DNA of 39,744 nt from Peptococcaceae bacterium BRH_c4a (GCA_000961585.1 LADN01000063.1:1-39744), one strand, 5' to 3'. Shown: positions 6,354 to 15,035, numbered from the stretch's first letter. Numbers and translations: made by a program. Notes: a model not told the origin generated them from the letters alone.

Positions 6354-7814
6354 ATGTTAGGTCTTGTGAAGATTGATGTTTCCAGAGATAAAATGACGGC
6401 TACCATTAAGGCCAGCGGTGTTGATAATATCACCAGGGAGGATATTATCGGCGCTCTTAAAAATAATGGGGTAGTCTATGGTATATTTGATGATGTGGTG
6501 GACATTTCTACCTCTGTAAGATCCGGCGGTATTATGGTTATTGCTAAGGGAGAACCTCCTGTTCAGGGGGTTAACGGCTGGGTAGAGATATTGTGGGAAG
6601 ACAGTTCAGAACAGGATAACAATGAGAACTCCAAGGCAGTGGATTTTAGGGAAACCAGCAAACTTGTTTCGGTAGACGAGGGGTTTTTGCTGGCCCGGCG
6701 ACACCCTCCCCGTGAAGGGACACCTGGAAAAGGTGTCACCGGTGAGGACATTATGCCAATCCAGCCAAAGGACGCCAGGATAGTTGCCGGCAGGGGGGCT
6801 AAACTGGACGAAACAGGTGACAGGGCCTATTCCACTATCCAGGGAAGGCCGGTGGCAAAAATTGCCGGAACCACTGTAAGTATTTTGGTGGAGCCCTCTT
6901 ATACAGTAACCGGCGATGTTAGTCTGAAAACGGGTAACATTAGATTTAAGGGCGATGTCACTGTTGCTGGAAATGTAACTGAAACCATGTCTTTAGAGGC
7001 ATCCGGCAGCGTCAGGGTTAACGGGATTGTGACCGGGGCCAGTGTGCACTGTGGGGAAAGCCTGGTGGTGCTCAAAAATGTTATAAGCAGTAACATTTTA
7101 GCAGGTCTGGGTTATCTTGAATGCGGTAAGGTGAAGTATCTTTTACAGGATTTGTACTCGGATTTGGTAAAAATGCTGCAGATTATGGAGCAATTAAAGG
7201 GACAGTCACCAAACCTTGAAAAAATTCCATTTTTTCAAGTGGTCAACGGATTTATAGAAACCAGGTTTAAAAATATAAAGGTAAATGCCAGGCAGGCAAT
7301 AACCCTGAAAAGCTTCAACCTTCCCTTCGAAGTGTCCGAGGCCCTGGAGGCCATAAAAATAGCCGTGGGAATAAGCTTTACCCAGGAAGATTTTAAAGAT
7401 ATGATGAACAAGCTATCCCAGGCACTGGCAATAATGAACGCCCAGGAAAACAAGGGCGCCAGGGTAGAGGTGGGGGCTGTTTCGGCTTCCACCATAAAGT
7501 GTTCAGGTGATGTGATGGTTTCCAAGGGATGTGTCAACACCACCATCTATGCCGGAGGAGATGTGAAAATTATCGGGCACTTCAAGGGTGGGGAAATATA
7601 CTGCGAGGGCAACGTGGAAATGGAAGAACTGGGCAGCAACCTTGGCGCCCCTCCTCTGGTGAGGGTTAAGTCAAAGCATATGGTTAAAATCCATAAACCA
7701 CTGCCGGGTTCAATAATACAGATAGGATCAAGCCGCATAAATATATCAAGGGAATTGGGCCGCAGTGTCTTCAAGCTGAATACCGACAATGAGATTGAAA
7801 TTATCCCTGTATAG
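6354..7814 (+). CDS. FapA (DUF342) family protein
   Basis: 486 aa matching the FapA/DUF342 family: an N-terminal domain with the PPREGTPGKGVTGEDI motif (about residues 119-134), then a central right-handed beta-helix rich in glycine-spaced repeats (VTGDVSLKTGNIRFKGDVTV, and VRVNGIVTGASVHCG), a helical insert around residues 255-370, and a second beta-helical part ending near 486. FapA proteins are linked to flagellar assembly or cell-surface polarity in some bacteria, but no flagellar gene is near, so that role is not assumed. The ATG is preceded by GAAGG. A hairpin with a T run follows. Confidence 0.85.
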   Translation: MLGLVKIDVSRDKMTATIKASGVDNITREDIIGALKNNGVVYGIFDDVVDISTSVRSGGIMVIAKGEPPVQGVNGWVEILWEDSSEQDNNENSKAVDFRETSKLVSVDEGFLLARRHPPREGTPGKGVTGEDIMPIQPKDARIVAGRGAKLDETGDRAYSTIQGRPVAKIAGTTVSILVEPSYTVTGDVSLKTGNIRFKGDVTVAGNVTETMSLEASGSVRVNGIVTGASVHCGESLVVLKNVISSNILAGLGYLECGKVKYLLQDLYSDLVKMLQIMEQLKGQSPNLEKIPFFQVVNGFIETRFKNIKVNARQAITLKSFNLPFEVSEALEAIKIAVGISFTQEDFKDMMNKLSQALAIMNAQENKGARVEVGAVSASTIKCSGDVMVSKGCVNTTIYAGGDVKIIGHFKGGEIYCEGNVEMEELGSNLGAPPLVRVKSKHMVKIHKPLPGSIIQIGSSRINISRELGRSVFKLNTDNEIEIIPV

Positions 7815-7829
7815 AGGGCTCATGGCTTC

Positions 7830-7849
7830 CGCCGGCAAGGCGTTTTTTT
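7830..7849 (+). terminator. Hairpin terminator after fapA-like gene
   Basis: CGCC-ggcaa-GGCG followed by seven T. The same short hairpin type closes repeat copies C and E2. Confidence 0.6.
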
Positions 7850-8041
7850 ATCGTTTAGGAAAGTATATGCCATATTAAAGTATTAAAGCGCTGAAGCCTT
7901 ATCGGCACTAGTTCCTCCGGGGGTCGCTCCGGGGTCGCTTGAGGGTCGCTATTAAAGCAGGCTGTTACCATTCTGGATTCTGGCTCCTGGCTCCTGGATT
8001 CCGCCGTCTGCAAGACGGCAACGCCCGTCAGGGCGTTTTTT
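7850..8041 (+). repeat. Composite intergenic repeat, copy B (core missing)
   Basis: It starts with the AGGAAAGTATATG and CATATTAAAG units also found at 39119, then three 11-bp iterons at 7923, 7934 and 7945, then directly the GCAGGCTGTTACC segment, four 7-bp units (7970-7997) and the two hairpins with T tail. The branched core of about 240 nt present in copies A and E2 is absent between the iterons. The right half of this copy is read as the last 29 codons of cinA on the other strand. Confidence 0.85.
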
Positions 8042-9235
8042 CAATGTGTGCCAAAGTAAAACCAGACATATTTGTACTGCTCTCTGGCGCAGTTCCACTC
8101 CATCTCCGGGAAGCAGCAGCACTTCTTTGCAAAGAGTCCTGCCGGCCAGGGAGGTGGCAATGGTTACCGCCTGATCCGCCGGGAACAGACCGCCGCTAAT
8201 TCCTGAAATGGCTATGCCAATGTCTGCTTTGGCTTTTTCCCTTATTATTTCGGCCAGTTCCGCAACCGGGTTGTTCCGGGCTGAAATTTTCATTCCCAAT
8301 AGATTTTCCAGGCCGTCAACATCCGCCACTGCGGAAAGCTTGAAAAAATCCGCACACCGGGGAAACGAGGTCAACAGGTGGGAAAGGTACCCGCCGGAAA
8401 AAGTTTCTGCCACGGCTAGAGTGATCTTCATATCCCCCAGCATTTTCCCCACCACTTGCTGAAGCGTTTCGTTGTCCTTACCGTATACATAGCTTCCCAG
8501 CAGACCCATAACCTTTTGCTCCATGGCATCGTTCATGTTTTCCGCCTCTTTGCTTCCGGAGGCCTTGGAGGTTATGCGCAGGTGTATTTCTGAGAATTTG
8601 GCCGTTGGCGCCAGAGTGGGATTCCGGCTTTGAAATAACTGCCCAGCCATTTCATCAACCTTGCTTTCAGCAATTCCGCAAAGCTTTAGAACCCTTGATC
8701 TGATAACGGCCGCCGCCTCCATCCTTTTTGGCAGCATAGGCGCCACCTGGTGGTCTATCATGTTTTTGAATTCATTGGGCGGCCCCGGAACAAGGACATA
8801 CAGCTTTCTGTTATAATCAAGGGCCAGCCCCGGAGCGGTGCCCAGCGGGTTATCCAGTATAACGGCGCCCTGGGGGGCAAGGGCTTGCTTCAGGTTGTTG
8901 GAGGACATTTCTATTCCCCTGGACTTGAAAAAACGCTCTGTGATAATGCGGGCATCCGGGTGTTCCGCCAGGGGAATGCCCAGGGCCTCAGAAAGGGCTT
9001 CCCTGGTCAGATCATCCTCGGTGGGCCCCAGGCCGCCGCAGATTATCACCAGATCGGATCTGGAGGAGGCCTGAAGTATGGCCTCTTTAATCCTTTTTTT
9101 ATTGTCTCCCACTGTCACCTGGAAAAATAGGTCTATGCCCATGGAGGCAAGGGTCTGCTGCAGGTGTTGAGCGTTTGTATTCAAAATCTGTCCCAGCAGA
9201 AGTTCAGTACCTGTAAAAATCACTTCGGATTTCAA
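7952..9235 (-). CDS. cinA: CinA-like protein with degenerate deamidase domain and repeat-derived tail
   Basis: 427 aa. The N-terminal MoCF-like (COG1058) domain is well conserved: GTELLLGQILNTNAQ and GGLGPTEDDLTREAL, linked in CinA to nucleotide pyrophosphatase activity. The C-terminal domain corresponds to NMN deamidase (PncC), but the usual AESCTGG reads AETFSGG, and the GSS and YSNEAK segments that carry the serine and lysine dyad are replaced by RCADFF and ADVDGLE, so deamidase activity is doubtful. The last 29 residues (from KKRPDGRC) are encoded by the hairpins and 7-bp units of repeat copy B. The TTG start has GGGAGTGA upstream. Neighbours are convergent (fapA) and divergent (carbonic anhydrase). 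Confidence 0.88.
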   Translation of the reverse strand: MKSEVIFTGTELLLGQILNTNAQHLQQTLASMGIDLFFQVTVGDNKKRIKEAILQASSRSDLVIICGGLGPTEDDLTREALSEALGIPLAEHPDARIITERFFKSRGIEMSSNNLKQALAPQGAVILDNPLGTAPGLALDYNRKLYVLVPGPPNEFKNMIDHQVAPMLPKRMEAAAVIRSRVLKLCGIAESKVDEMAGQLFQSRNPTLAPTAKFSEIHLRITSKASGSKEAENMNDAMEQKVMGLLGSYVYGKDNETLQQVVGKMLGDMKITLAVAETFSGGYLSHLLTSFPRCADFFKLSAVADVDGLENLLGMKISARNNPVAELAEIIREKAKADIGIAISGISGGLFPADQAVTIATSLAGRTLCKEVLLLPGDGVELRQRAVQICLVLLWHTLKKRPDGRCRLADGGIQEPGARIQNGNSLL

Positions 9236-9335
9236 GCAATCACTCCCTTTTGTAAAGTTACCATTATTATACTACAGTAGGAAGCATGCCAGGAATTGTT
9301 TAAAATTCAGTGCCAGTTAATTGTTAAAAAAAAAG

Positions 9336-9364
9336 TTGTGGTCATAGGTTGCTTATTGTATAAT
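9336..9364 (+). promoter_or_regulatory. Sigma-A promoter of the carbonic anhydrase-like gene
   Basis: TTGTGG (9336-9341), 17-nt spacer, perfect TATAAT (9359-9364), about 80 nt before the start codon. Confidence 0.7.
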
Positions 9365-9446
9365 ATATCACAAGCAGATAAAATGTAGTGACCAATCCGG
9401 TGAATTTAATGGAAACATTATAAATGTTTTGGGGAGAGTGTTAAAT

Positions 9447-10100
9447 ATGTTTATTGAAAGCTCACCGGTAACAACATGGCGGGGGGAAATAAAGAGGCCC
9501 CAGGTGCACCCAACGGCTTATATACATCACACTGCAGTACTGATAGGTGACGTTCGTATAGGAAAAAACGTTACCATTTGCCCGGGAGTGGTAATCAGAG
9601 CTGACGAGGGATCTCCCATTATTATAAACGACGGATCAAACATCCAGGACAGAGTTGTCATGCACTGCCTGCAGAACAGTTCTATTGAAATAGGAGTTAA
9701 CTGCAGTATTGCCCACGGGTCGGTTATCCACGGCCCTTGCGTTATAGGAAGGGAAACCTTTGTAGGGTTTAATGCAGTGATTCACCACGCCTGGGTGGGC
9801 AATAGCTGTTACATATCCCACTGTGCTCTGGTGACAAACGTCAGTTTGGCGGATAACACCATGGTGCCTTCAGGAAAGATGCTTGAGTCCCAGGACGAGG
9901 TTATTAACCTTCCAGCGGTAACTGAAGACCAGAAGGAATTTAACAGCAGGGTTGCAAGCGCGAACGAAGAACTGCGCCGTGGTTACAAAAATATACACCA
10001 TCTGGAAATTCATTGCCACGATACCCACCATGAGCACAAAGCCAGATCGAAAAGAATGTGGGAAGGTTCCGATGAAAAAGAAATTGTAACTGCGGGCTGA
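9447..10100 (+). CDS. Gamma-class carbonic anhydrase-like left-handed beta-helix protein
   Basis: 217 aa. Hexapeptide-type repeats (HPTAYIHHTAVLIGDVRIG, VTICPGVVI and so on) form a left-handed beta-helix. The three zinc histidines of the archaeal Cam family can be placed: VVMHCLQ, SIAHGS and VIHGP. The DEGSPI segment matches the loop carrying the first catalytic glutamate of Cam. The proton-shuttle glutamate after the first His is Gln here. It probably hydrates CO2 or is a close relative; the cytoplasm is likely as no signal peptide is present. The ATG at 9447 is preferred to the upstream TTG because GGGGAG lies 10 nt upstream. The C-terminal 50 residues are a His-rich helix. Confidence 0.8.
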   Translation: MFIESSPVTTWRGEIKRPQVHPTAYIHHTAVLIGDVRIGKNVTICPGVVIRADEGSPIIINDGSNIQDRVVMHCLQNSSIEIGVNCSIAHGSVIHGPCVIGRETFVGFNAVIHHAWVGNSCYISHCALVTNVSLADNTMVPSGKMLESQDEVINLPAVTEDQKEFNSRVASANEELRRGYKNIHHLEIHCHDTHHEHKARSKRMWEGSDEKEIVTAG

Positions 10101-10123
10101 TTTTGTCACTAACAAAAATTTTC

Positions 10124-10337
10124 GGGGTTTTCCCGGTTTTGCTTGAAGGCGGTTTGCTGACGCCCTACGACTGACGACTATTTCAGCATCCGCACGGACT
10201 AAAACCCCTCCCCCTCACTGCATGTCGCTGTGGGGTCACTTGAGGGTCGCTTTTAAGGCAGGCTGTCACCATTCAGAATTCTGAATTCTGAATTCCGCCG
10301 TCTGCAAGACGGCACCGCCGGCAAGGCGGTTATTTTA
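10124..10337 (+). repeat. Composite intergenic repeat, copy C (left half replaced)
   Basis: It retains the right arm of the core (GGACTAAAACCCCTCC), iterons at 10224, 10235 and 10246, the GGCAGGCTGTCACC segment, 7-bp units ATTCAGA and ATTCTGA twice (10271-10291), hairpin GCCGTCT/AGACGGC and hairpin ACCGCC/GGCGGT with TTATTTTA tail. The left part is other sequence including a GACGCC/GACTGACGAC run. The stop codon of the opposing acyl-CoA synthetase gene (10335-10337) lies in the tail. Confidence 0.85.
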
Positions 10338-12476
10338 TTTCCTTACCACCAGCATGGCGTCAGCCGCCTTCACCCCTTTGGGGTAAACAATGAGGGGGTT
10401 GATATCCAGTTCCTCTATTAGCTCCCTGTAGTCGGTAACCAGGTCTGAAACCCTGAGGATAACGTCCGCAATAGCATCGACATCCACCGGAGGTTTCCCT
10501 CTGACACCCTTCAGTAAGGCCGCTCCCTTTATTTCGTCGATCATATCCCGGGCGTCACCGGGGCTGACCGGGGCTATCCTGAAGGAAACATCTTTCAGCG
10601 CCTCTACAAAAATTCCTCCCAGACCGAACATTATGGCGGGGCCAAACACCGGGTCCCTGGTAACTCCGATTATTACCTCGACTCCTTCGGGAAGCATTTC
10701 CTGTACTGAAACCCCGTTTATACGGGCGTCAGGCGCGTATAGCTTTACATTCCGGATGATTTCTTCAAAGGAACTGCTAACCTGGTCATCGTTTTCAAGA
10801 TTCAGCTTCAGGCCCCCGGCCTCGGTTTTGTGGGGTATATCTGGGGAATCTATCTTTAGCGCCACAGGATACCCTATATCCCGGGCCCGGGCTACGGCCT
10901 CCTCCGGAGTGGCTGCCAGGGCCTGGCGGGTAACAGGAATGCCGTATTTCTCCAGAATTTCCTTGGCGTGGATTTCACCAAGGGTTTGGCCTGGTTTCAG
11001 AAGGTAATCCAGGTCGGGTTTTGACTGGCTCCGGCGGGTCGCGCGGTATTTTTCCAGTGTTCTCTTCTCCAGTTTTTCTTTGTATGTAACCAGGTTTGAT
11101 AGGGCTTTTATGGCATCCATGGTTTCGAAGATTACAGGTATGCCCGCCCGCTTGAATTCTGCCAGGGGCGGATCCGCAGGGGCGCCGGGGAACCTGAAAG
11201 GAGAGAATAACACTAACTTGTCGGTATTACTGCAAATATCAATGATTTCACCCACCACAGGATGATCCGCAGGCAGGGGAAAGTCAAGGCTTCCTATGAT
11301 TATGTCTATATCGGGGTCTTCGCACAGAGCCCTTAAGACAACTGGAGTGATTGCCGGCTCCTTCAGGAAAGCCGCCGTCAGGTCAACAGGGTTGCGGGAG
11401 GATGCGAAGAAAGGGAGAGCAGTGTCCATCTTTTTCCTGGTTTGATCACCCAGGGTAACAACATTCAGCCCAACGGATTCACACAGGTCTGCGAGGAACA
11501 CCCCTGCTCCTCCTGAGGTGGAGATTATGGCGGTATTCCTGCCTCTGGGCAGTTTACCGGTCTGGAATAAAGGGGTGAAGGCGATTAGATCGGTAAAATT
11601 ATCTATCCTGATAACACCTGTCTGTTTGAAAAAGGCATCGTAAATGATGTCGGAACCGGCCAGAGAACCGGTGTGGGAGGCCGCTGCGCGGCTTCCTGCC
11701 GAGCTGCGCCCCACTTTCATGATCAAGACAGGCTTTTCCTTTTTCAGAGCATCTTCGGCCACTCTCCTGAGTTTGCCGGCATTTTTGGATCCTTCAAGAT
11801 ATCCGCCTGCCAGCCTGGTGTTGGGGTCGTGAATCATGTACTCAAGAAAATCGGTAAACTCCAGGTCCGCCTCATTGCCTACACTTATAAAATAGTTAAA
11901 GCCCACTCCTTTTTCCAGCGAGGCGGCGTAGATCGCTGAACCGAAGGCCCCGCTCTGAGATGCAAAGCCCAATAACCTGGGCTCCACCGGCGGAAGGTCC
12001 ACTATAGGGGCGAAGGAGGCCATAACGCCGTTCATGGTATTGACCAGTCCCAGACAGTTGGGCCCCAGTATACGAAGGCCTGTTTTTCTGGACAGTTCCG
12101 TTATCCTCTGCTGCTCGGCAAGGCCTTCGGGACCTGTTTCGGCAAATCCGGAACTAAAAATAACCGCCGCTTTTACCCCCTTGGACACGCATTCCTCCAG
12201 GGCAGAGTATACCTTGTCAGCCACTATGCTGATTATGGCGAGATCAACGGGTTCCGGGATATCCAGCAGTGAAGGGTAACATTTTATTCCGTTTATATTT
12301 GTGCGGGCAGGGTTCACCGGATATATTTTTCCGCTATAACCCTTGCTCAGAAGGGCGCCAACGGGTCTTCCCCCGGGTTTGTCGGGATTATTGGAAGCTC
12401 CGATTACGGCAATGGACTGTGGATTGAAAAAAGGTTCCAGGGAACTGATGGGGTTTGGGTCATCGTTCAGGCTCAC
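10335..12476 (-). CDS. ADP-forming acyl-CoA synthetase (fused alpha and beta subunits)
   Basis: 713 aa. Order: CoA-binding domain (about 10-140, with SIAVIGASNNPDKPGG), succinyl-CoA ligase-like domains with SQSGAFG and the phosphorylated-histidine motif HTGSLAGSD (His268), a linker, and a C-terminal ATP-grasp domain (about 480-710, with GYPVALKIDSPDIPHKTEAGG). This is the fused alpha-beta form of NDP-forming acetyl/acyl-CoA synthetase, which converts acyl-CoA, ADP and Pi to acid, CoA and ATP or the reverse. It fits a fermenting or syntrophic anaerobe. The GTG start follows AGAGGTGG by 6 nt. Its stop lies in the tail of repeat copy C. Substrate cannot be read from the sequence. Confidence 0.9.
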   Translation of the reverse strand: MSLNDDPNPISSLEPFFNPQSIAVIGASNNPDKPGGRPVGALLSKGYSGKIYPVNPARTNINGIKCYPSLLDIPEPVDLAIISIVADKVYSALEECVSKGVKAAVIFSSGFAETGPEGLAEQQRITELSRKTGLRILGPNCLGLVNTMNGVMASFAPIVDLPPVEPRLLGFASQSGAFGSAIYAASLEKGVGFNYFISVGNEADLEFTDFLEYMIHDPNTRLAGGYLEGSKNAGKLRRVAEDALKKEKPVLIMKVGRSSAGSRAAASHTGSLAGSDIIYDAFFKQTGVIRIDNFTDLIAFTPLFQTGKLPRGRNTAIISTSGGAGVFLADLCESVGLNVVTLGDQTRKKMDTALPFFASSRNPVDLTAAFLKEPAITPVVLRALCEDPDIDIIIGSLDFPLPADHPVVGEIIDICSNTDKLVLFSPFRFPGAPADPPLAEFKRAGIPVIFETMDAIKALSNLVTYKEKLEKRTLEKYRATRRSQSKPDLDYLLKPGQTLGEIHAKEILEKYGIPVTRQALAATPEEAVARARDIGYPVALKIDSPDIPHKTEAGGLKLNLENDDQVSSSFEEIIRNVKLYAPDARINGVSVQEMLPEGVEVIIGVTRDPVFGPAIMFGLGGIFVEALKDVSFRIAPVSPGDARDMIDEIKGAALLKGVRGKPPVDVDAIADVILRVSDLVTDYRELIEELDINPLIVYPKGVKAADAMLVVRK

Positions 12477-12573
12477 TGTGTTCCACCTCTTAATAGTTAT
12501 TTTTTTGCCGGCTTTGGACTGTGCCTCCCGGTTGTCTTTAATTTTGTCGAGTTCACACAGATCCAGAAGGATT

Positions 12574-12591
12574 TTGGCAGGAAAATGCCAA
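12574..12591. promoter_or_regulatory. Inverted repeat in the divergent intergenic region
   Basis: TTGGCA-ggaaaa-TGCCAA, a perfect 6-bp inverted repeat with 6-nt spacer, between the divergent acyl-CoA synthetase and FAD-protein genes. It is a possible operator; the rest of the gap (12477-12737) is AT-rich with no further structure seen. Confidence 0.35.
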
Positions 12592-12737
12592 GTGTTATTA
12601 TATTAATGCTATCTAATTTTCCGTAGAATGTAAATAATATTTTCATATATAAAATATTTAACATCTTTATTTTTATACTCTTTTACAATTTATAGTGTTT
12701 TTATTTTTGAAAATAATTCAGAGTGAGGTTTTGCCGA

Positions 12738-14351
12738 TTGATCAGGGTAAACGATATTAAACTACCCATTGACGCAGGTGAAAGGGAGGCCATCAGGAAG
12801 GAACTGGTCAGGAGACTAAAGGTTTTGGAGCGGGAAATTATTGACTTTAAAATATTCAGGCGGTCGGTGGACGCCAGGAATAAGACCAATAAGGAAGATG
12901 TTATTTATTTTGTTTATACCGTGGATGTATTGCTTGCCGATGAGGCACGGGTACTGGCAAGGTCCAAAGACGGGAGAATGAGCGTCACCCCCGACCTAGT
13001 CTACCATTACGTGACGCCCGGACAATTGAAAATGGAAGGCAGGCCGGTGGTGGTGGGGTCTGGACCGGCAGGGCTTTTTGCCGCGCTGATACTGGCCGAG
13101 ATGGGATACAGCCCCCTGGTGCTGGAAAGGGGAGGGGACGTAAACAGCCGGACGGAAGCTGTGGATCGCTTCTGGAAAACCGGTGTGCTTGACACTGAAT
13201 GCAATGTTCAGTTCGGTGAGGGTGGGGCCGGGACTTTTTCTGACGGTAAGCTTACCACATTGATCAGGGACAGGAGATGCAGAAAGGTACTTGAAGAACT
13301 GGTCCTGTCCGGAGCTCCGGAAGAGATCCTGTATATTAACAAGCCCCATGTGGGGACAGACATACTTAAGGGTGTGGTAAAGAATATCAGGGGGAAAATA
13401 ATAAAACTTGGCGGTGAGTTCAGGTTTAACTGCCTGGTAACTGATATTCCAATCAGAAGCGGGCGGGTCGAAGGTGTGGTGGTAAATGACTCCGCTGTGA
13501 TGATAGCCGCAGGGGCTGTTATTCTGGCAATCGGGCATAGTGCCAGAGATACCTTTGGAATGCTGTATGAAAGAGGAGTAACTATGACACCCAAGGCTTT
13601 TTCCATGGGTGTAAGGGTGGAACATCCCCAGGGTTTGATTGATAAAGCCCAGTATAAGCGGTTAGCCGGCCACGAAAAACTGGGTGCGGCTGACTATAAA
13701 CTGGTTTATCATGACAAATCAGGCCGGTCATGCTATACATTCTGTATGTGCCCCGGGGGAGTGGTGGTGGCCGCCGCATCTGAAAGCGGCGGTGTGGTCA
13801 CTAATGGTATGAGTCTTTATGCCAGGGACGGGAAAAACGCAAACAGCGCTCTTCTGGTTGGCATTACACCAGATGACTTTGCAAGCCGTCATCCTCTGGC
13901 CGGTATTGAACTGCAGAGAAAGTGGGAAAGAAAAGCCTTTATGCTGGGGGGTGGTAACTATATGGCCCCGGCGCAATTGGTGGGGGATTTTCTGAAAGGA
14001 AGGCCGACTTCAGCTTTGGGATCGGTAACTCCGTCATATACCCGGGGGGTAATACCGGCGGATTTAAGTCTATGCCTTCCCAGTCATGTCGTCGCTACCA
14101 TAAAGAAAGCTATTACTGATTTTGACAGTAAACTGAAAGGTTTTGCCTATCCGGAAGCCGTTCTTACCGGGGTGGAAACCAGGAGCTCATCTCCCGTAAG
14201 GATAAATAGAAACGAGGAATACCAGTCTTCAGTAGGGGGATTATACCCTGCCGGCGAGGGGGCGGGATATGCCGGCGGAATTATATCCTCTGCGGCGGAC
14301 GGCATCAGGGTTGCTGAGGCAATAGTTGCGAAATACAGGCCATTAAAGTAA
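12738..14351 (+). CDS. FAD-dependent dehydrogenase, COG2509 family
   Basis: About 537 aa. A small N-terminal domain (about 95 residues, starting LIRVNDIKLP) precedes an FAD-binding Rossmann fold with VVVGSGPAGLFAA (about 103-115) and the conserved CNVQFGEGGAGTFSDGKL segment, then a C-terminal GLYPAGEGAGYAGGI motif that closes on FAD. This is the COG2509 family of uncharacterised flavoproteins; the substrate is unknown. The TTG at 12738 is chosen because family members start at this residue and GTGAGG lies 9 nt upstream; the in-frame GTG at 12723 would be part of that ribosome site. It is divergent from the acyl-CoA synthetase gene. Confidence 0.85.
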   Translation: MIRVNDIKLPIDAGEREAIRKELVRRLKVLEREIIDFKIFRRSVDARNKTNKEDVIYFVYTVDVLLADEARVLARSKDGRMSVTPDLVYHYVTPGQLKMEGRPVVVGSGPAGLFAALILAEMGYSPLVLERGGDVNSRTEAVDRFWKTGVLDTECNVQFGEGGAGTFSDGKLTTLIRDRRCRKVLEELVLSGAPEEILYINKPHVGTDILKGVVKNIRGKIIKLGGEFRFNCLVTDIPIRSGRVEGVVVNDSAVMIAAGAVILAIGHSARDTFGMLYERGVTMTPKAFSMGVRVEHPQGLIDKAQYKRLAGHEKLGAADYKLVYHDKSGRSCYTFCMCPGGVVVAAASESGGVVTNGMSLYARDGKNANSALLVGITPDDFASRHPLAGIELQRKWERKAFMLGGGNYMAPAQLVGDFLKGRPTSALGSVTPSYTRGVIPADLSLCLPSHVVATIKKAITDFDSKLKGFAYPEAVLTGVETRSSSPVRINRNEEYQSSVGGLYPAGEGAGYAGGIISSAADGIRVAEAIVAKYRPLK

Positions 14352-14428
14352 AAAGGCTGCTTAAAATTATTTCTTTCACAACAACATAACATTGATTATA
14401 ATTACGCTGCAATCCTACTGATCTTGAT

Positions 14429-14457
14429 TTGTTCCGACAAATGGAGGATACTATATA
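14429..14457 (+). promoter_or_regulatory. Promoter of the MarR-family gene
   Basis: TTGTTC (14429-14434), 17-nt spacer, TATATA (14452-14457). The start point is predicted near 14464, the first base of a long inverted repeat. Confidence 0.55.
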
Positions 14458-14463
14458 TAGACA

Positions 14464-14494
14464 GACCGGACGATTATCTGAAACTCGTCCGGTC
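14464..14494. promoter_or_regulatory. Inverted repeat at the start point of the MarR gene
   Basis: GACCGGACGA (14464-14473) and TCGTCCGGTC (14485-14494) form a perfect 10-bp inverted repeat with an 11-nt centre. It has no T run, so it is a possible autoregulatory operator or a 5' mRNA hairpin. Confidence 0.55.
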
Positions 14495-14543
14495 AATACA
14501 AATGTTTTGCGTATATATAATTTTAGGGTGAATGGAGATTATT

Positions 14544-15002
14544 ATGGATAGGATGCAAAAGGTTCATCAAAAAATGGAGGGCATTTTCCCCAAATATTAC
14601 CAATACGTCAACAATCCCACCTGTTACGGGCTAACCCCGGTCGAAATGTACCTTATGGAAATACTCCGCAAAAAGGGAGGCAGATCGGTGACTTCCTTGG
14701 CTCCCTTGTTGGGGGTAACCCCCGGGACCGTGACCAATCTCACAGACCGGCTCAATGGTAAAGGTTACGTAATAAGGGAAAGGGGAGAGGAAGACAGAAG
14801 GGTGGTCCATATAATACCCACCGAAGCAGGATTGAAACTGGTGGACAGGATTAACTCCGACAGGATAGAAATACTGAAGAGGGTTTTCGATAAACTGGAC
14901 GGGCAATCTATTGATGCATTGGTAAATATGTTGGAAAATGTAGATAGGTGCTTTGATTTATATATACAAGAAGTGAAGTTTACCCGCCAGGCCGGGGTAT
15001 AA
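14544..15002 (+). CDS. MarR-family transcriptional regulator
   Basis: 152 aa with the winged-helix order of MarR proteins: GLTPVEMYLMEIL, recognition region SVTSLAPLLGVTPGTVTNLTDRLNGKGYV, and the wing RERGEEDRRVVHIIPTEAG. Dimerising helices fill both ends. The ATG at 14544 has GGAG at suitable distance; an upstream ATG (14532) is less well placed. Target genes are unknown. The upstream FAD protein gene is 190 nt away. The palindrome over its own start point suggests autoregulation. Confidence 0.88.
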   Translation: MDRMQKVHQKMEGIFPKYYQYVNNPTCYGLTPVEMYLMEILRKKGGRSVTSLAPLLGVTPGTVTNLTDRLNGKGYVIRERGEEDRRVVHIIPTEAGLKLVDRINSDRIEILKRVFDKLDGQSIDALVNMLENVDRCFDLYIQEVKFTRQAGV

Positions 15003-15035
15003 AATTTATAAAAAACTTACGACAATGGTCTGTAT

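Noticed and set aside
12572-12592. A -24/-12 promoter for the acyl-CoA synthetase gene (minus strand TGGCAT...TGC)
   Set aside because: The GG to GC offset is 11 bp, not 12, so sigma-54 would not be expected to use it. It reads better as an inverted repeat.
12996-13625. 209-codon open frame antisense to the COG2509 gene
   Set aside because: It is antisense within a well-conserved flavoprotein gene, has no family resemblance and no ribosome site.
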